Assembly: GCA_947503365.1 (NCBI GenBank)
Contig: CANNDT010000062.1
Location: forward strand, 1 to 26,460
Reading direction: 5' to 3'
Length of the DNA stretch: 26,460 nucleotides
Source of the DNA: CANNDT01 sp945876205
GTDB taxonomy: Bacteria; Acidobacteriota; Vicinamibacteria; Vicinamibacterales; UBA2999
Shown: positions 15,286-22,626 of the stretch, in pieces
How the letters are laid out: every line of letters starts with the position of its first letter
Position numbering within the stretch: position 1 is the stretch's first letter
Translations under genes and position numbers: made by a program
Notes under the pieces: generated by a model
Database searches by the model: none
What the model was told of the DNA's origin: nothing
The model's input: only the letters and a program-made list of their open reading frames with translations

Positions 15286-16728
15286 ATGCCGACTCCGCCA
15301 GCTTCGACCTCAACCAAGCGCCGAAAACGTGTTCTCGCCATCGACGACGAGCCAGCCATGACCGAGTGGCTGAAGATGGTGATCGAGGCGGAAGGCTTCG
15401 AAGTCCGCACCGCGCTCATCGGCACCCGGGGCGAGGAAGTCTTCAAGCAGTGGCGGCCGGACGTCGTCGTCACCGACCTGATGCTGCCTGACATCGACGG
15501 CATCGCGTTGCTGCGCCGGCTCAAGGAAATCGACGCGTGGCCGGAAATCATCATCATCAGCGGCCAGGGCACGCTGGCGCGCGCGGTTGAGGCGGGGCAG
15601 GCAGGGGCGTTCTTCTTCCTCGAGAAACCGGTGAGCCAGGACGGCCTGATGGACATGATCCGCCGGGCCCTCGAGCAGACGCAGGAGAAGGCGGAGCATC
15701 AGCAGCTCAAGGAACAGATCCGCGGTCAGTACAGCTTCGCGAACATCGTCGGGCAGAGCAAGAAGATGAAAGACCTCTTCGAGCTCATTGAAAGCGTGGC
15801 TGCGAGCGATGCGAACATCCTGATCCAGGGCGAGAACGGCACCGGCAAAGAGCTCATTGCCAACGCGATTCACTACAACTCCAACCGCGTCAAAGGGCCG
15901 TTCATCAAGATCAACTGCGCGGCGATTCCGAAGGATCTGATCGAGAGCGAGCTGTTCGGCTATAAGAAGGGCGCATTCACGGGCGCCAACACCGACAAGA
16001 TCGGCCTCTTCGAGATGGCTGAGGGCGGTTCGCTCCTGCTCGACGAGATTGGCGAGATGCCGCCGTATCTCCAGACCAAGCTCCTCCGCGTGCTGCAGGA
16101 GCGCGAATACCGGCCGATTGGCAGCGATCGCCTCGTGCACGTCGACTTCCGGCTCATCTGCGCCACCAACATCGACCTGGACGTGGCGTTGCGCGAAGGA
16201 AAGCTGCGGGAGGACCTCTACTTCCGCATCAACACCATCACGCTGCGGGTCCCGCCCCTGCGCGAGCGCAGTGAAGACATTCCCCTCCTGTGTAACCACT
16301 TCCTCTCCAAGTTCAACCAGCGGTATCAGAAGGTCGTGCGGGCGATCTCTCCGTCGGCGTACCACCTGCTCATCCGTAACCGCTGGGCTGGCAACGTGCG
16401 CGAGCTCGAAAACGCCATCGAGCGTTCGGTGCTCGTGTCGAAGACCGGTGAGATCCAGCCGGGCGATCTCCCAGAGACGATTCGCGAGGAAGCGGCGCCG
16501 CAGCAGGAATTCACGGTGCCGCCGCACCGAACGCTGGCTGAAATCGAGAAGATGGCGATCGTCCAGACGCTGCAGCGCACGAACTGGAACAAGCAGGAAG
16601 CCGCGCAGATCCTCGGGCTGTATCGTCCGACGCTCTACAGCAAGATGAAGAAGCACGAGATTCAGGACCAGCGAGCTCAGCAGCGCGCCGCCGCGGCAGC
16701 CGCCGCCGGGAATCCGACGACAAATTAG
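15286..16728 (+). CDS. NtrC-family sigma-54-dependent response regulator
   Basis: The protein has 480 residues in three domains. An N-terminal receiver (about 14-130) has the acidic pair D20/D21, phospho-acceptor D64 in VVTDLMLPDIDG, S92 and K114. The AAA+ sigma-54 activator domain (about 150-390) has Walker A GENGTGKE, the GAFTGA loop that contacts sigma-54, Walker B LLLDEIGEM and an arginine-rich sensor region. A Fis-type helix-turn-helix (about 430-465, KQEAAQILGLYRPTLYSKM) binds DNA, followed by an Ala/Gln-rich tail. No histidine kinase is adjacent, so the partner is elsewhere. A strong sigma-54-like site directly downstream suggests that it activates the mla operon. Confidence 0.94.
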   Translation: MPTPPASTSTKRRKRVLAIDDEPAMTEWLKMVIEAEGFEVRTALIGTRGEEVFKQWRPDVVVTDLMLPDIDGIALLRRLKEIDAWPEIIIISGQGTLARAVEAGQAGAFFFLEKPVSQDGLMDMIRRALEQTQEKAEHQQLKEQIRGQYSFANIVGQSKKMKDLFELIESVAASDANILIQGENGTGKELIANAIHYNSNRVKGPFIKINCAAIPKDLIESELFGYKKGAFTGANTDKIGLFEMAEGGSLLLDEIGEMPPYLQTKLLRVLQEREYRPIGSDRLVHVDFRLICATNIDLDVALREGKLREDLYFRINTITLRVPPLRERSEDIPLLCNHFLSKFNQRYQKVVRAISPSAYHLLIRNRWAGNVRELENAIERSVLVSKTGEIQPGDLPETIREEAAPQQEFTVPPHRTLAEIEKMAIVQTLQRTNWNKQEAAQILGLYRPTLYSKMKKHEIQDQRAQQRAAAAAAAGNPTTN

Positions 16729-16744
16729 GTCCGGGATGAGCTGG

Positions 16745-16760
16745 TGGCGCGACCGTTGCA
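16745..16760 (+). promoter_or_regulatory. Candidate sigma-54 (-24/-12) promoter of the mla operon
   Basis: TGGCGCG-N4-TTGCA matches the consensus TGGCACG-N4-TTGCA at 11 of 12 defined positions and has the required GG-N10-GC spacing. Transcription would begin near 16771, two bases before the mlaE ATG at 16773, so the message would be nearly leaderless. No Shine-Dalgarno precedes that ATG. The -12 element lies in the loop of a perfect 7-bp inverted repeat (GACCGTT GCA AACGGTC, 16751-16767). Confidence 0.55.
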
Positions 16761-16772
16761 AACGGTCCAGCC

Positions 16773-17555
16773 ATGTATGCACGAGTTGGTGCGGCCATCC
16801 TGGCGGCACTGGCCGAGGTCGGTGAAGTTTCGCTCTTCGGGCTGCGCGCGCTGCGCGAGGCCCTCCTCCCGCCGTACGAATTCGGCGAAGTCATCCGCCA
16901 CGTCTACGAGATCGGCTGGAAATCCGCTCCCCTGATTGCGCTGTCCGGCTTCGCGATCGGCATCGTGCTGTCGATGCACACCCGCGCGTCGCTCGAGCGG
17001 TTTGGCGCCGAGGCGATGATTCCCGCGGGTCTGGCGATCGCCCTGATTCGTGAAACGGGGCCGCTGGTCACGGGACTGCTGGTCTCGGGCCGCGTCGGCG
17101 CGGGCATCGGCGCCGAGCTTGGCGCGATGAAAGTCACCGAGCAGATCGATGCGCTCGAAGCCTCAGCGGTCGATTCGTTCAAGTACCTGGCGGTCACCCG
17201 CATCATCGCCTGCATCATCGCGATGCCGATGCTCACGCTGATCATGGACTTCTGCGGCATCGTCGGCGGCTACCTTGCGGAATCGACGATCAGCGGGATG
17301 TCCTGGCAGCTCTACTTTCAGCGCGCGTTCTCGCTGGTTGAATTCAACGATTTCATCCCCGCCACGATGAAGACCGCCGTCTTCGGGATGATCATCGGCA
17401 CGATTGCCAGCTATCTCGGGTTCAGCACGACGCAGGGCACTGAAGGCGTTGGCCGCACGTCGACCCGCAGCGTCGTGCTCGCGTCGATGATGATCATCGT
17501 GTCGAACGTCGTCCTCGTAAAACTGATCTTCTTTCTCTTTCCGGCCACCGGATGA
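16773..17555 (+). CDS. mlaE: MlaE-family lipid ABC transporter permease
   Basis: This 260-residue inner-membrane protein has five or so hydrophobic segments. It carries the MlaE-specific run RETGPLVTGLLVSGRVGAG and the coupling-helix motif VTEQIDALEAS. MlaE dimers form the membrane core of the MlaFEDB complex that moves phospholipids between inner membrane and periplasm. The ATG has no ribosome-binding site but is placed right after the candidate sigma-54 promoter. Its stop overlaps the mlaF start as ATGA. Confidence 0.92.
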   Translation: MYARVGAAILAALAEVGEVSLFGLRALREALLPPYEFGEVIRHVYEIGWKSAPLIALSGFAIGIVLSMHTRASLERFGAEAMIPAGLAIALIRETGPLVTGLLVSGRVGAGIGAELGAMKVTEQIDALEASAVDSFKYLAVTRIIACIIAMPMLTLIMDFCGIVGGYLAESTISGMSWQLYFQRAFSLVEFNDFIPATMKTAVFGMIIGTIASYLGFSTTQGTEGVGRTSTRSVVLASMMIIVSNVVLVKLIFFLFPATG

Positions 17556-18301
17556 CTGCCGAAAACGACGTGGCGATTCGGCTGGACGGAGTGTCCAAGG
17601 CGTTCGGCGCCCTCAAGGTCCTTGACAACGTCACGCTCGACATCAAGGGCGGGACGGCGTTCTGCCTGCTCGGGCGCAGCGGCACCGGCAAGAGCGTGAC
17701 GCTGAAGCACATCATCGGCCTCCTCAAGCCGGATAGCGGACACGTGCTCGTGCACGGCAAGAAGATCGACGAGTTGAAGCGGCAGGAGCTCAGCGAAGTG
17801 CGGCGCAGCATGGGATTCCTGTTTCAGAATGCCGCGCTCTTCGACTCGATCAGCGTCGGCGAGAACGTGGCGTTCCCGATGCGTCGCCACACCGATTGGG
17901 ACGAGGCGAAGATCCGCGAGGTCTCCAAGGCCAAGCTGGCGGACGTCGGGCTCGAGAAGGACTACGACAAGATGCCGGGCGACCTGTCCGGCGGCATGAA
18001 GAAGCGCGCCGGGTTGGCGCGTGCCATGGCGCTCGACCCCGAGATTCTCCTCGTTGACGAGCCGAGCGCGGGCCTCGATCCGATTACGGCCGGTGAGATC
18101 GACGACCTGCTGGTCGAGCTCAAGAAGAAGGGGACGACGCTGGTGGTCGTCACGCACAACATCCCGAGCGCCCGTCACATCGGTGACGAGCTGGCGATGC
18201 TGCACGAAGGAAAACTGATCGCCCAGGGTACGGCGGCGGAACTCGATCGCAGCGAGCACGAGCTGGTTCGCGCGTTCATGCGGTCCGAAGGAGCGGGGTA
18301 A
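17552..18301 (+). CDS. mlaF: MlaF-family ABC transporter ATPase
   Basis: This 249-residue cytoplasmic ATPase powers the Mla transporter. It has Walker A GRSGTGKS (41-48), a Q-loop followed by ALFDSISVGENVAFPMR as in MlaF, signature LSGGMKKRAGLARA, Walker B ILLVDEPSAGLDP and the switch histidine in VVTHN. The ATG overlaps the mlaE stop by 4 bp, so the two are translationally coupled. No MlaB (STAS) gene is present in the window. Confidence 0.94.
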   Translation: MTAENDVAIRLDGVSKAFGALKVLDNVTLDIKGGTAFCLLGRSGTGKSVTLKHIIGLLKPDSGHVLVHGKKIDELKRQELSEVRRSMGFLFQNAALFDSISVGENVAFPMRRHTDWDEAKIREVSKAKLADVGLEKDYDKMPGDLSGGMKKRAGLARAMALDPEILLVDEPSAGLDPITAGEIDDLLVELKKKGTTLVVVTHNIPSARHIGDELAMLHEGKLIAQGTAAELDRSEHELVRAFMRSEGAG

Positions 18302-18304
18302 GTC

Positions 18305-19690
18305 ATGGTGTCTGCGAAAGTCGTTGGCGCCGGCGCGTTCGTCGTCGTCGGCCTGTTGTTGTTCACGGTCGCCCTGTTCTTCATCGGCGAGCGGCGCATG
18401 CTGTTCACGGATCGCTTTCCCGTCTACACGGAGTTCGCGAGTCTCGGGCAGCTGGAGATGGGCGCGGTGGTCAGGGTCGCGGGCGCGAGTGCCGGCGAAG
18501 TGACCGAGATCCGCGTGCCGACGTCGCCGGGCGGGAAGTTCCGCGTCAAGATGGAGGTCCGGGAGGATCTTCATCAACTGATTCGCGTCGATTCGGTCGC
18601 GGTCACGCAGACCGAGGGACTGGTCGGCGCCCTGTTCATCAACATCCAGACGGGCAGCGAGGCACAGCCCCAGGTGCCCGAGGGTGGCACCATCCCGAGC
18701 CGCGAACCGTTCGCGATCGCCGACCTGCTTCAGCAGGCGAGCGACACGGCGGCGCTGGTGAAGGAAACCGTCGAGGCCCTTCGAGGGGATATCGAAACAG
18801 CCGTCAGCCAGGTAGCGTTAACCGCTGAGGATGCGCACGGGCTGCTGCAGGATATTCGTCCCGACATCACGGCAATGGCCAAGAACGGCACCCGCATTTC
18901 CGATAACACGCAGCAATTGGTCGCCCGGATCAACGCCGGCGAGGGCACGATCGGCAAGCTGATCAACGACGACACCTTGTATGTCCGTGCTCGTGAGCTC
19001 GCGGATCAGTCCAAGGAAGTGATGGCTCAGTCCAAGGAGGTCATGGCCAACGTCAAGGCGGTGTCCGACGAGGCTCGCCGCGCGATCTCCGACTTCCGCT
19101 CGAAGGATGGCCCAGCGCAGGGCCTGTTCGGAGACATGCGGCTGGCGCTCCTGCAGGCGCGGGAAGCCACCTCCGACATGGCCGACAACATGGAGGCGAT
19201 GAAGCACAACTTCCTGTTGCGGGGCTTCTTCAACAAGCGCGGCTACTTCGACCTCGATGCGATCTCGCCCGACGAATACCGCAAGGGCGTGCTGGAAAAC
19301 GGTAAACGGAAGGCCATGCGTACGTGGCTGAGCGCCGCGGTGCTCTTCGAGCCTGGGCCCGAAGGCACGGAGGTGCTGAGCCAGGATGGCCGCGCGCGGC
19401 TCGACTCAGCCATGGCGACCTACCTCAAATACATCCCGTCGAATCCGATCGTCGTCGAAGGCTACGCCACCACCGGCACGACCGGCGAACGGTTTAGCCA
19501 GGGGCGTATTCGGGCCGGAATTGTTCGGGAATACCTGCTTGGCCGCTATGAGCTGGGGCCGTCGAACACCGGGTTCATCTCGCTCGGCAACGACGCGCAG
19601 GGGAGTCCCAGCGACGACAAATGGGACGGCGTCGCGATCGCCCTGTTCCTTGAATCGGCCGCGCTGCAGTTTGTGGAGGTCGCTAAGTAG
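18305..19690 (+). CDS. mlaD: MCE/MlaD protein with C-terminal OmpA-like domain
   Basis: The protein has 461 residues, far longer than MlaD of E. coli (about 180). An N-terminal membrane anchor (about 5-30) is followed by one MCE domain (about 38-120, LGQLEMGAVVRVAGASAGEV and VTQTEGLVGALFINI). A long helical region comes next (about 130-310), and it includes a 21-bp in-frame tandem duplication (19007-19048, QSKEVMA twice). The last ~110 residues resemble an OmpA C-terminal domain (VLFEPG, IVVEGYATTG, GRIRAGIVREYLLGRY). The usual peptidoglycan-contact Asp of the GHTD motif is replaced, so wall binding is uncertain. It presumably bridges the periplasm. Confidence 0.88.
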   Translation: MVSAKVVGAGAFVVVGLLLFTVALFFIGERRMLFTDRFPVYTEFASLGQLEMGAVVRVAGASAGEVTEIRVPTSPGGKFRVKMEVREDLHQLIRVDSVAVTQTEGLVGALFINIQTGSEAQPQVPEGGTIPSREPFAIADLLQQASDTAALVKETVEALRGDIETAVSQVALTAEDAHGLLQDIRPDITAMAKNGTRISDNTQQLVARINAGEGTIGKLINDDTLYVRARELADQSKEVMAQSKEVMANVKAVSDEARRAISDFRSKDGPAQGLFGDMRLALLQAREATSDMADNMEAMKHNFLLRGFFNKRGYFDLDAISPDEYRKGVLENGKRKAMRTWLSAAVLFEPGPEGTEVLSQDGRARLDSAMATYLKYIPSNPIVVEGYATTGTTGERFSQGRIRAGIVREYLLGRYELGPSNTGFISLGNDAQGSPSDDKWDGVAIALFLESAALQFVEVAK

Positions 19691-19759
19691 CAACCCAGCC
19701 ACCCTCATGGCACTCATTTTGGAGAGCAGATGGCGTTGGGGCTTGAAGGGAGGACGTGT

Positions 19760-20026
19760 GTGAGCGAACAATCAAAGCTAATGGCAGGCGCATTGTTGGG
19801 TGCACTCGTGGGAGCCGCGGCCGGCTACCTCTTCTTTACCGAGGGCGGCCGGGTGGTGCGCGATCGGATTGAACCGGCGGTCGACGAGATGAAGCGCGAG
19901 TTCACCACATTTCAGAAAACCATCGAGAAGGTGGGCGAGATGGCCAACGACGGCATGCGCGTCCTGAGCGAGTTCAACGCGGCACGCGCGAGCTCGTCCT
20001 ATCTCGGCGATCGCACCTCGCACTGA
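19760..20026 (+). CDS. YtxH-like small membrane protein
   Basis: The chain has 88 residues from a GTG at 19760 (GGGAGG 6 nt upstream). An in-frame ATG at 19730, also with a GGAG upstream, would add 10 residues. One glycine/alanine-rich membrane helix (MAGALLGALVGAAAGYLFF) precedes an amphipathic helix (VDEMKREFTTFQKTIEKVGEM), the YtxH pattern. It follows mlaD by about 70 bp and is probably part of the same transcript. The role is unknown; YtxH proteins are linked to envelope stress in other bacteria. Confidence 0.75.
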   Translation: MSEQSKLMAGALLGALVGAAAGYLFFTEGGRVVRDRIEPAVDEMKREFTTFQKTIEKVGEMANDGMRVLSEFNAARASSSYLGDRTSH

Positions 20027-20031
20027 CGGCC

Positions 20032-20466
20032 ATGCCCGCAGGAAACCTGGACACGACGAACCTGTTGCTGGGGATCATGGCGGCGGTCAGCGTCCTCGAG
20101 GCGCTGCTGCTGATAGGCGTCGGCATCTTTGCCTATCGCTTGTACGCGCAGGCGATGCACGCCGTTCGCGACATCGAACAGCGCCAGGTGGCGCCGCTCG
20201 TCGCGAAGGTCAATGTGCTGATGGATAAGGTCGACGGCATCCTGGTGGACGTGAAAGACGTGACGGCTCGCGTGAAGGGCCAGACCGATCGCGTCGATTC
20301 CGCCATTCACGACACGATCGAGCGAGTGGACGAGACGGCGACACGGGTGCGCAGCTCGGTGGCGTCGCAGGTTGGACGCATGTATGCCTTCGTGCATGGG
20401 GTCAAGTGCGCGATGGACGGGATATTCACTGGCCGGAGGGCCTCGGGAGAGGCGCCAGCGGCGTAA
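20032..20466 (+). CDS. Membrane-anchored helical protein (DUF948-like), unknown
   Basis: This 144-residue protein has one N-terminal membrane helix (about 11-35, LLLGIMAAVSVLEALLLIGVG). A long amphipathic region follows (VNVLMDKVDGILVDVKDVTARVKG), with heptad spacing like DUF948 or apolipoprotein-type helices. It starts 5 nt after the preceding gene. The tail is Ala-rich and uncharged. Position suggests a role with the Mla complex, but no direct evidence is visible. Confidence 0.75.
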   Translation: MPAGNLDTTNLLLGIMAAVSVLEALLLIGVGIFAYRLYAQAMHAVRDIEQRQVAPLVAKVNVLMDKVDGILVDVKDVTARVKGQTDRVDSAIHDTIERVDETATRVRSSVASQVGRMYAFVHGVKCAMDGIFTGRRASGEAPAA

Positions 20467-20489
20467 AAGCCCTAAGGGGAGGAGCAACA

Positions 20490-20846
20490 ATGGCGGACAA
20501 CTACGATCGTTACGAGAATGAGGGCAGCGGCGGTGGGTTCATGATGGGACTGCTGACCGGGGCGGTGCTGGGCGCTGGCCTGGGCATCCTGCTGGCGCCC
20601 AAGGCGGGGTCGGAACTCCGCGGCGCCATCGGCGAACAGGCGCGGAACCTGAGCACCGCGGCCAACGACCATTACAAGAAGGCCGCCGAGAACGCGACCG
20701 GCTGGGCCGAACGGGGGCGCGAGTTCGTCGACAAGGCGCGTGAGGCGGTCAACCGCGGCGCCGAGGAAGCGCGCGAATATGCGTCGGGCGCGAACGGGGC
20801 CGCCGGCACCAGCGGGACGACGGGTAGCGACTTCGGCCGCTCGTAA
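20490..20846 (+). CDS. YtxH-domain protein
   Basis: This 118-residue protein starts at an ATG 6 nt after GGGGAGGAG. A glycine-rich membrane helix with the family hallmark GLGILLAPKAGSELRG (about 20-50) is followed by an amphipathic helix and a Gly/Ser/Thr-rich tail. It is the second YtxH-type gene of this cluster and the last before a terminator-like hairpin. The function is unknown. Confidence 0.85.
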   Translation: MADNYDRYENEGSGGGFMMGLLTGAVLGAGLGILLAPKAGSELRGAIGEQARNLSTAANDHYKKAAENATGWAERGREFVDKAREAVNRGAEEAREYASGANGAAGTSGTTGSDFGRS

Positions 20847-20856
20847 ATGCATCCGG

Positions 20857-20909
20857 AGGCCTGAAGGCTTCGCCTACCATGACTCTCGGTAGGCGGAGCT
20901 TTTAGGTCT
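20857..20909. terminator. Long imperfect hairpin, likely terminator of the mla cluster
   Basis: Arms 20857-20878 and 20888-20909 pair at 18 of 22 positions around a 9-nt loop. The inner stem (CGCCTACC/GGTAGGCG) is perfect. A TTTT run (20900-20903) lies in the right arm rather than after it, so this is not a standard intrinsic terminator. It may instead be a mobile palindromic repeat doing that job. Confidence 0.55.
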
Positions 20910-20938
20910 TCGTCTATGTCTCTTGCCATAATGCGAGC

Positions 20939-21841
20939 GTGACGCTGGACCGCATCCTGCGCCGCGTACGCGCGGAGCTCCGCTTCTCGGGCCTCGCGGC
21001 GTGGCGTGCGCTCCTTCAACTGGTCAACAGCAACGCACTTACGCACGCAGCGGCCATCGCCTACTACTCGCTGCTCTCCCTTTTTCCCTTCCTGCTTCTC
21101 GTCATCTCGATGCTCGGATCGGTCACCGCCAACGATGCCGATCGTCTTGCCGTGCTGACGTTCGTGTTCCGGTACTTTCCCACCCAGCTCGATTTCGTCA
21201 CCACCCAGCTCGACGCGTTTCGCCAGACGCGGGTGCAGGTCGGCGTCGCCGGCAGCCTGGCGTTGATCTGGGCCTCGCTCGGCGTGTTCGGCGCCATCAC
21301 CAGCGCGGTGAACGAGGCGTGGGGAGTGGAGAAGCAGCGCAGCTTCCTCAAGCACCGGATGGTCTCGTTTCTCATGCTGGTCGCCGCCGGCGGCGTGATG
21401 ATCGTCGCGCTGGTGCTGGTGAGCTTCATCGAGGTCGTTCAGGCGCGATGGTTCGGGGGCATGGTGGCGCGCTTCCACTGGATGGAGGTGGCGCAGACGC
21501 TGACCTTCCGGCACTCGGCCACCATCCTGCTGATCTTCGGGGTCGGCCTCATCTTCTACTTCATCCCGAACGCGAAGACACGATTTCGCGACGTGTCGGT
21601 CGGCGCGGTGCTGACGGGTGTGCTGTGGCGGGTCGCGTTCGACGGCTTCGCGTGGTACATCGGCACCAACAGCCGGATGACGATGATCAATGGATCCATC
21701 GCGGCGGTGGTGGTCTTCCTGCTCTGGATCTACGTGTCTGCCGCGATCCTGATGTACGGCGTCGAATTCACCGCCTCCTACGCGCGCCTCCGCAGACGCC
21801 GCCCCGAAGAGATGCCAGCCGCCCCGACGCCGAGGACGTAA
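20939..21841 (+). CDS. YihY/virulence factor BrkB family membrane protein
   Basis: This 300-residue inner-membrane protein has about six hydrophobic helices and the family hallmarks HAAAIAYYSLLSLFPFLLL, GSLALIWASLGVFGAI and FYFIPNAKTRFRDVSVGAVL. The family was once called RNase BN, but no nuclease residues are known in it; export or envelope roles are proposed. The start is a GTG at 20939 with a weak GCGAG upstream and a CATAAT 6 nt before it. The stop shares a base with the next start (TAATG). Confidence 0.9.
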   Translation: MTLDRILRRVRAELRFSGLAAWRALLQLVNSNALTHAAAIAYYSLLSLFPFLLLVISMLGSVTANDADRLAVLTFVFRYFPTQLDFVTTQLDAFRQTRVQVGVAGSLALIWASLGVFGAITSAVNEAWGVEKQRSFLKHRMVSFLMLVAAGGVMIVALVLVSFIEVVQARWFGGMVARFHWMEVAQTLTFRHSATILLIFGVGLIFYFIPNAKTRFRDVSVGAVLTGVLWRVAFDGFAWYIGTNSRMTMINGSIAAVVVFLLWIYVSAAILMYGVEFTASYARLRRRRPEEMPAAPTPRT

Positions 21842-22626
21842 TGCTGGTGTATCCGCGAGTCATCGCCCTGTTCCTGGCCATCACCCTCGTGTCGGTGCAG
21901 GAGGAAATCGAGATCGGCAAGCAGACCGAGGCGCAGGTGCGCACGCAGATGCCGGAGCTGCGCGACCGCCAGACGACGGCGTATATCCGCCGGCTGGGAC
22001 AGCAATTGAGCCGCGTGGCGCCAGGACCGAAGTATCCCTACCGCTTTTCGGTGGCCGACTACCGTGAGATCAACGCGTTTGCGTTGCCGGGCGGGCCGGT
22101 GTGGATGCATCGCGGCGTGCTGCAGTCAGCGACCAATGAGTCGCAGGTGGCGGGCGTTCTCGCGCACGAGATCGCGCACGTCGCGCAGCGGCACGCCGCG
22201 GAGCAACTGACGAAAGCTATGATGACGAATTGGGGATTAACCGCGCTCGGCGCGATCCTCGGCAACAGCGGCGGCGCGGGCACGGCGCAGGTGGCGGCGG
22301 GGCTTCTCGCGAATGGCGTGTTCCTGAAATTCAGCAGAGACGATGAGCGGGAGGCGGACGAGGTGGGGTTGCAGATCTTGCGGCGCGCGGGATGGGATGC
22401 ACGGGGAATGATCGAGCTGTTCGAGATTCTGCGGAAGGAACAGAGCCGGGACCCTGGCAGCGTCGAAGTGTTCTTCTCCAGCCATCCATCGCCGCAGGAC
22501 CGCATCGCGCGGCTGCGGGCGCAGGTGGCCAAGAGCCACGGGGGGCGACGCGACAGCGGCCAGTTTCAATCGATCAAGACGCGACTGCTGAAGATGCCGG
22601 CGGCGAAGGCGATGCCGCGTGGCTAA
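21841..22626 (+). CDS. M48 family metallopeptidase (BepA/LoiP-like), secreted
   Basis: The protein has 261 residues with a signal-like start (VIALFLAITLVSVQ). The zinc motif is HEIAH (H109, E110, H113), with E171 in EREADEVG as third ligand. INAFALPGGPVWMHRGVL is typical of periplasmic M48 proteases that police outer-membrane protein assembly, and FFSSHPSPQDRIARL closes the catalytic domain. BepA's C-terminal TPR part is missing, so it is closer to the short forms. It is coupled to YihY by TAATG and overlaps the next gene by 8 bp. Confidence 0.93.
   Translation: MLVYPRVIALFLAITLVSVQEEIEIGKQTEAQVRTQMPELRDRQTTAYIRRLGQQLSRVAPGPKYPYRFSVADYREINAFALPGGPVWMHRGVLQSATNESQVAGVLAHEIAHVAQRHAAEQLTKAMMTNWGLTALGAILGNSGGAGTAQVAAGLLANGVFLKFSRDDEREADEVGLQILRRAGWDARGMIELFEILRKEQSRDPGSVEVFFSSHPSPQDRIARLRAQVAKSHGGRRDSGQFQSIKTRLLKMPAAKAMPRG

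Noticed and set aside
15310..16809. A 499-codon minus-strand open frame opposite the sigma-54 activator
   Set aside because: It mirrors the activator's codons and shows no family motif.
21001..21840. N-terminal extension of the M48 peptidase frame
   Set aside because: It overlaps YihY in another frame and is Arg-rich shadow sequence. The ATG at 21841 begins a proper signal peptide.
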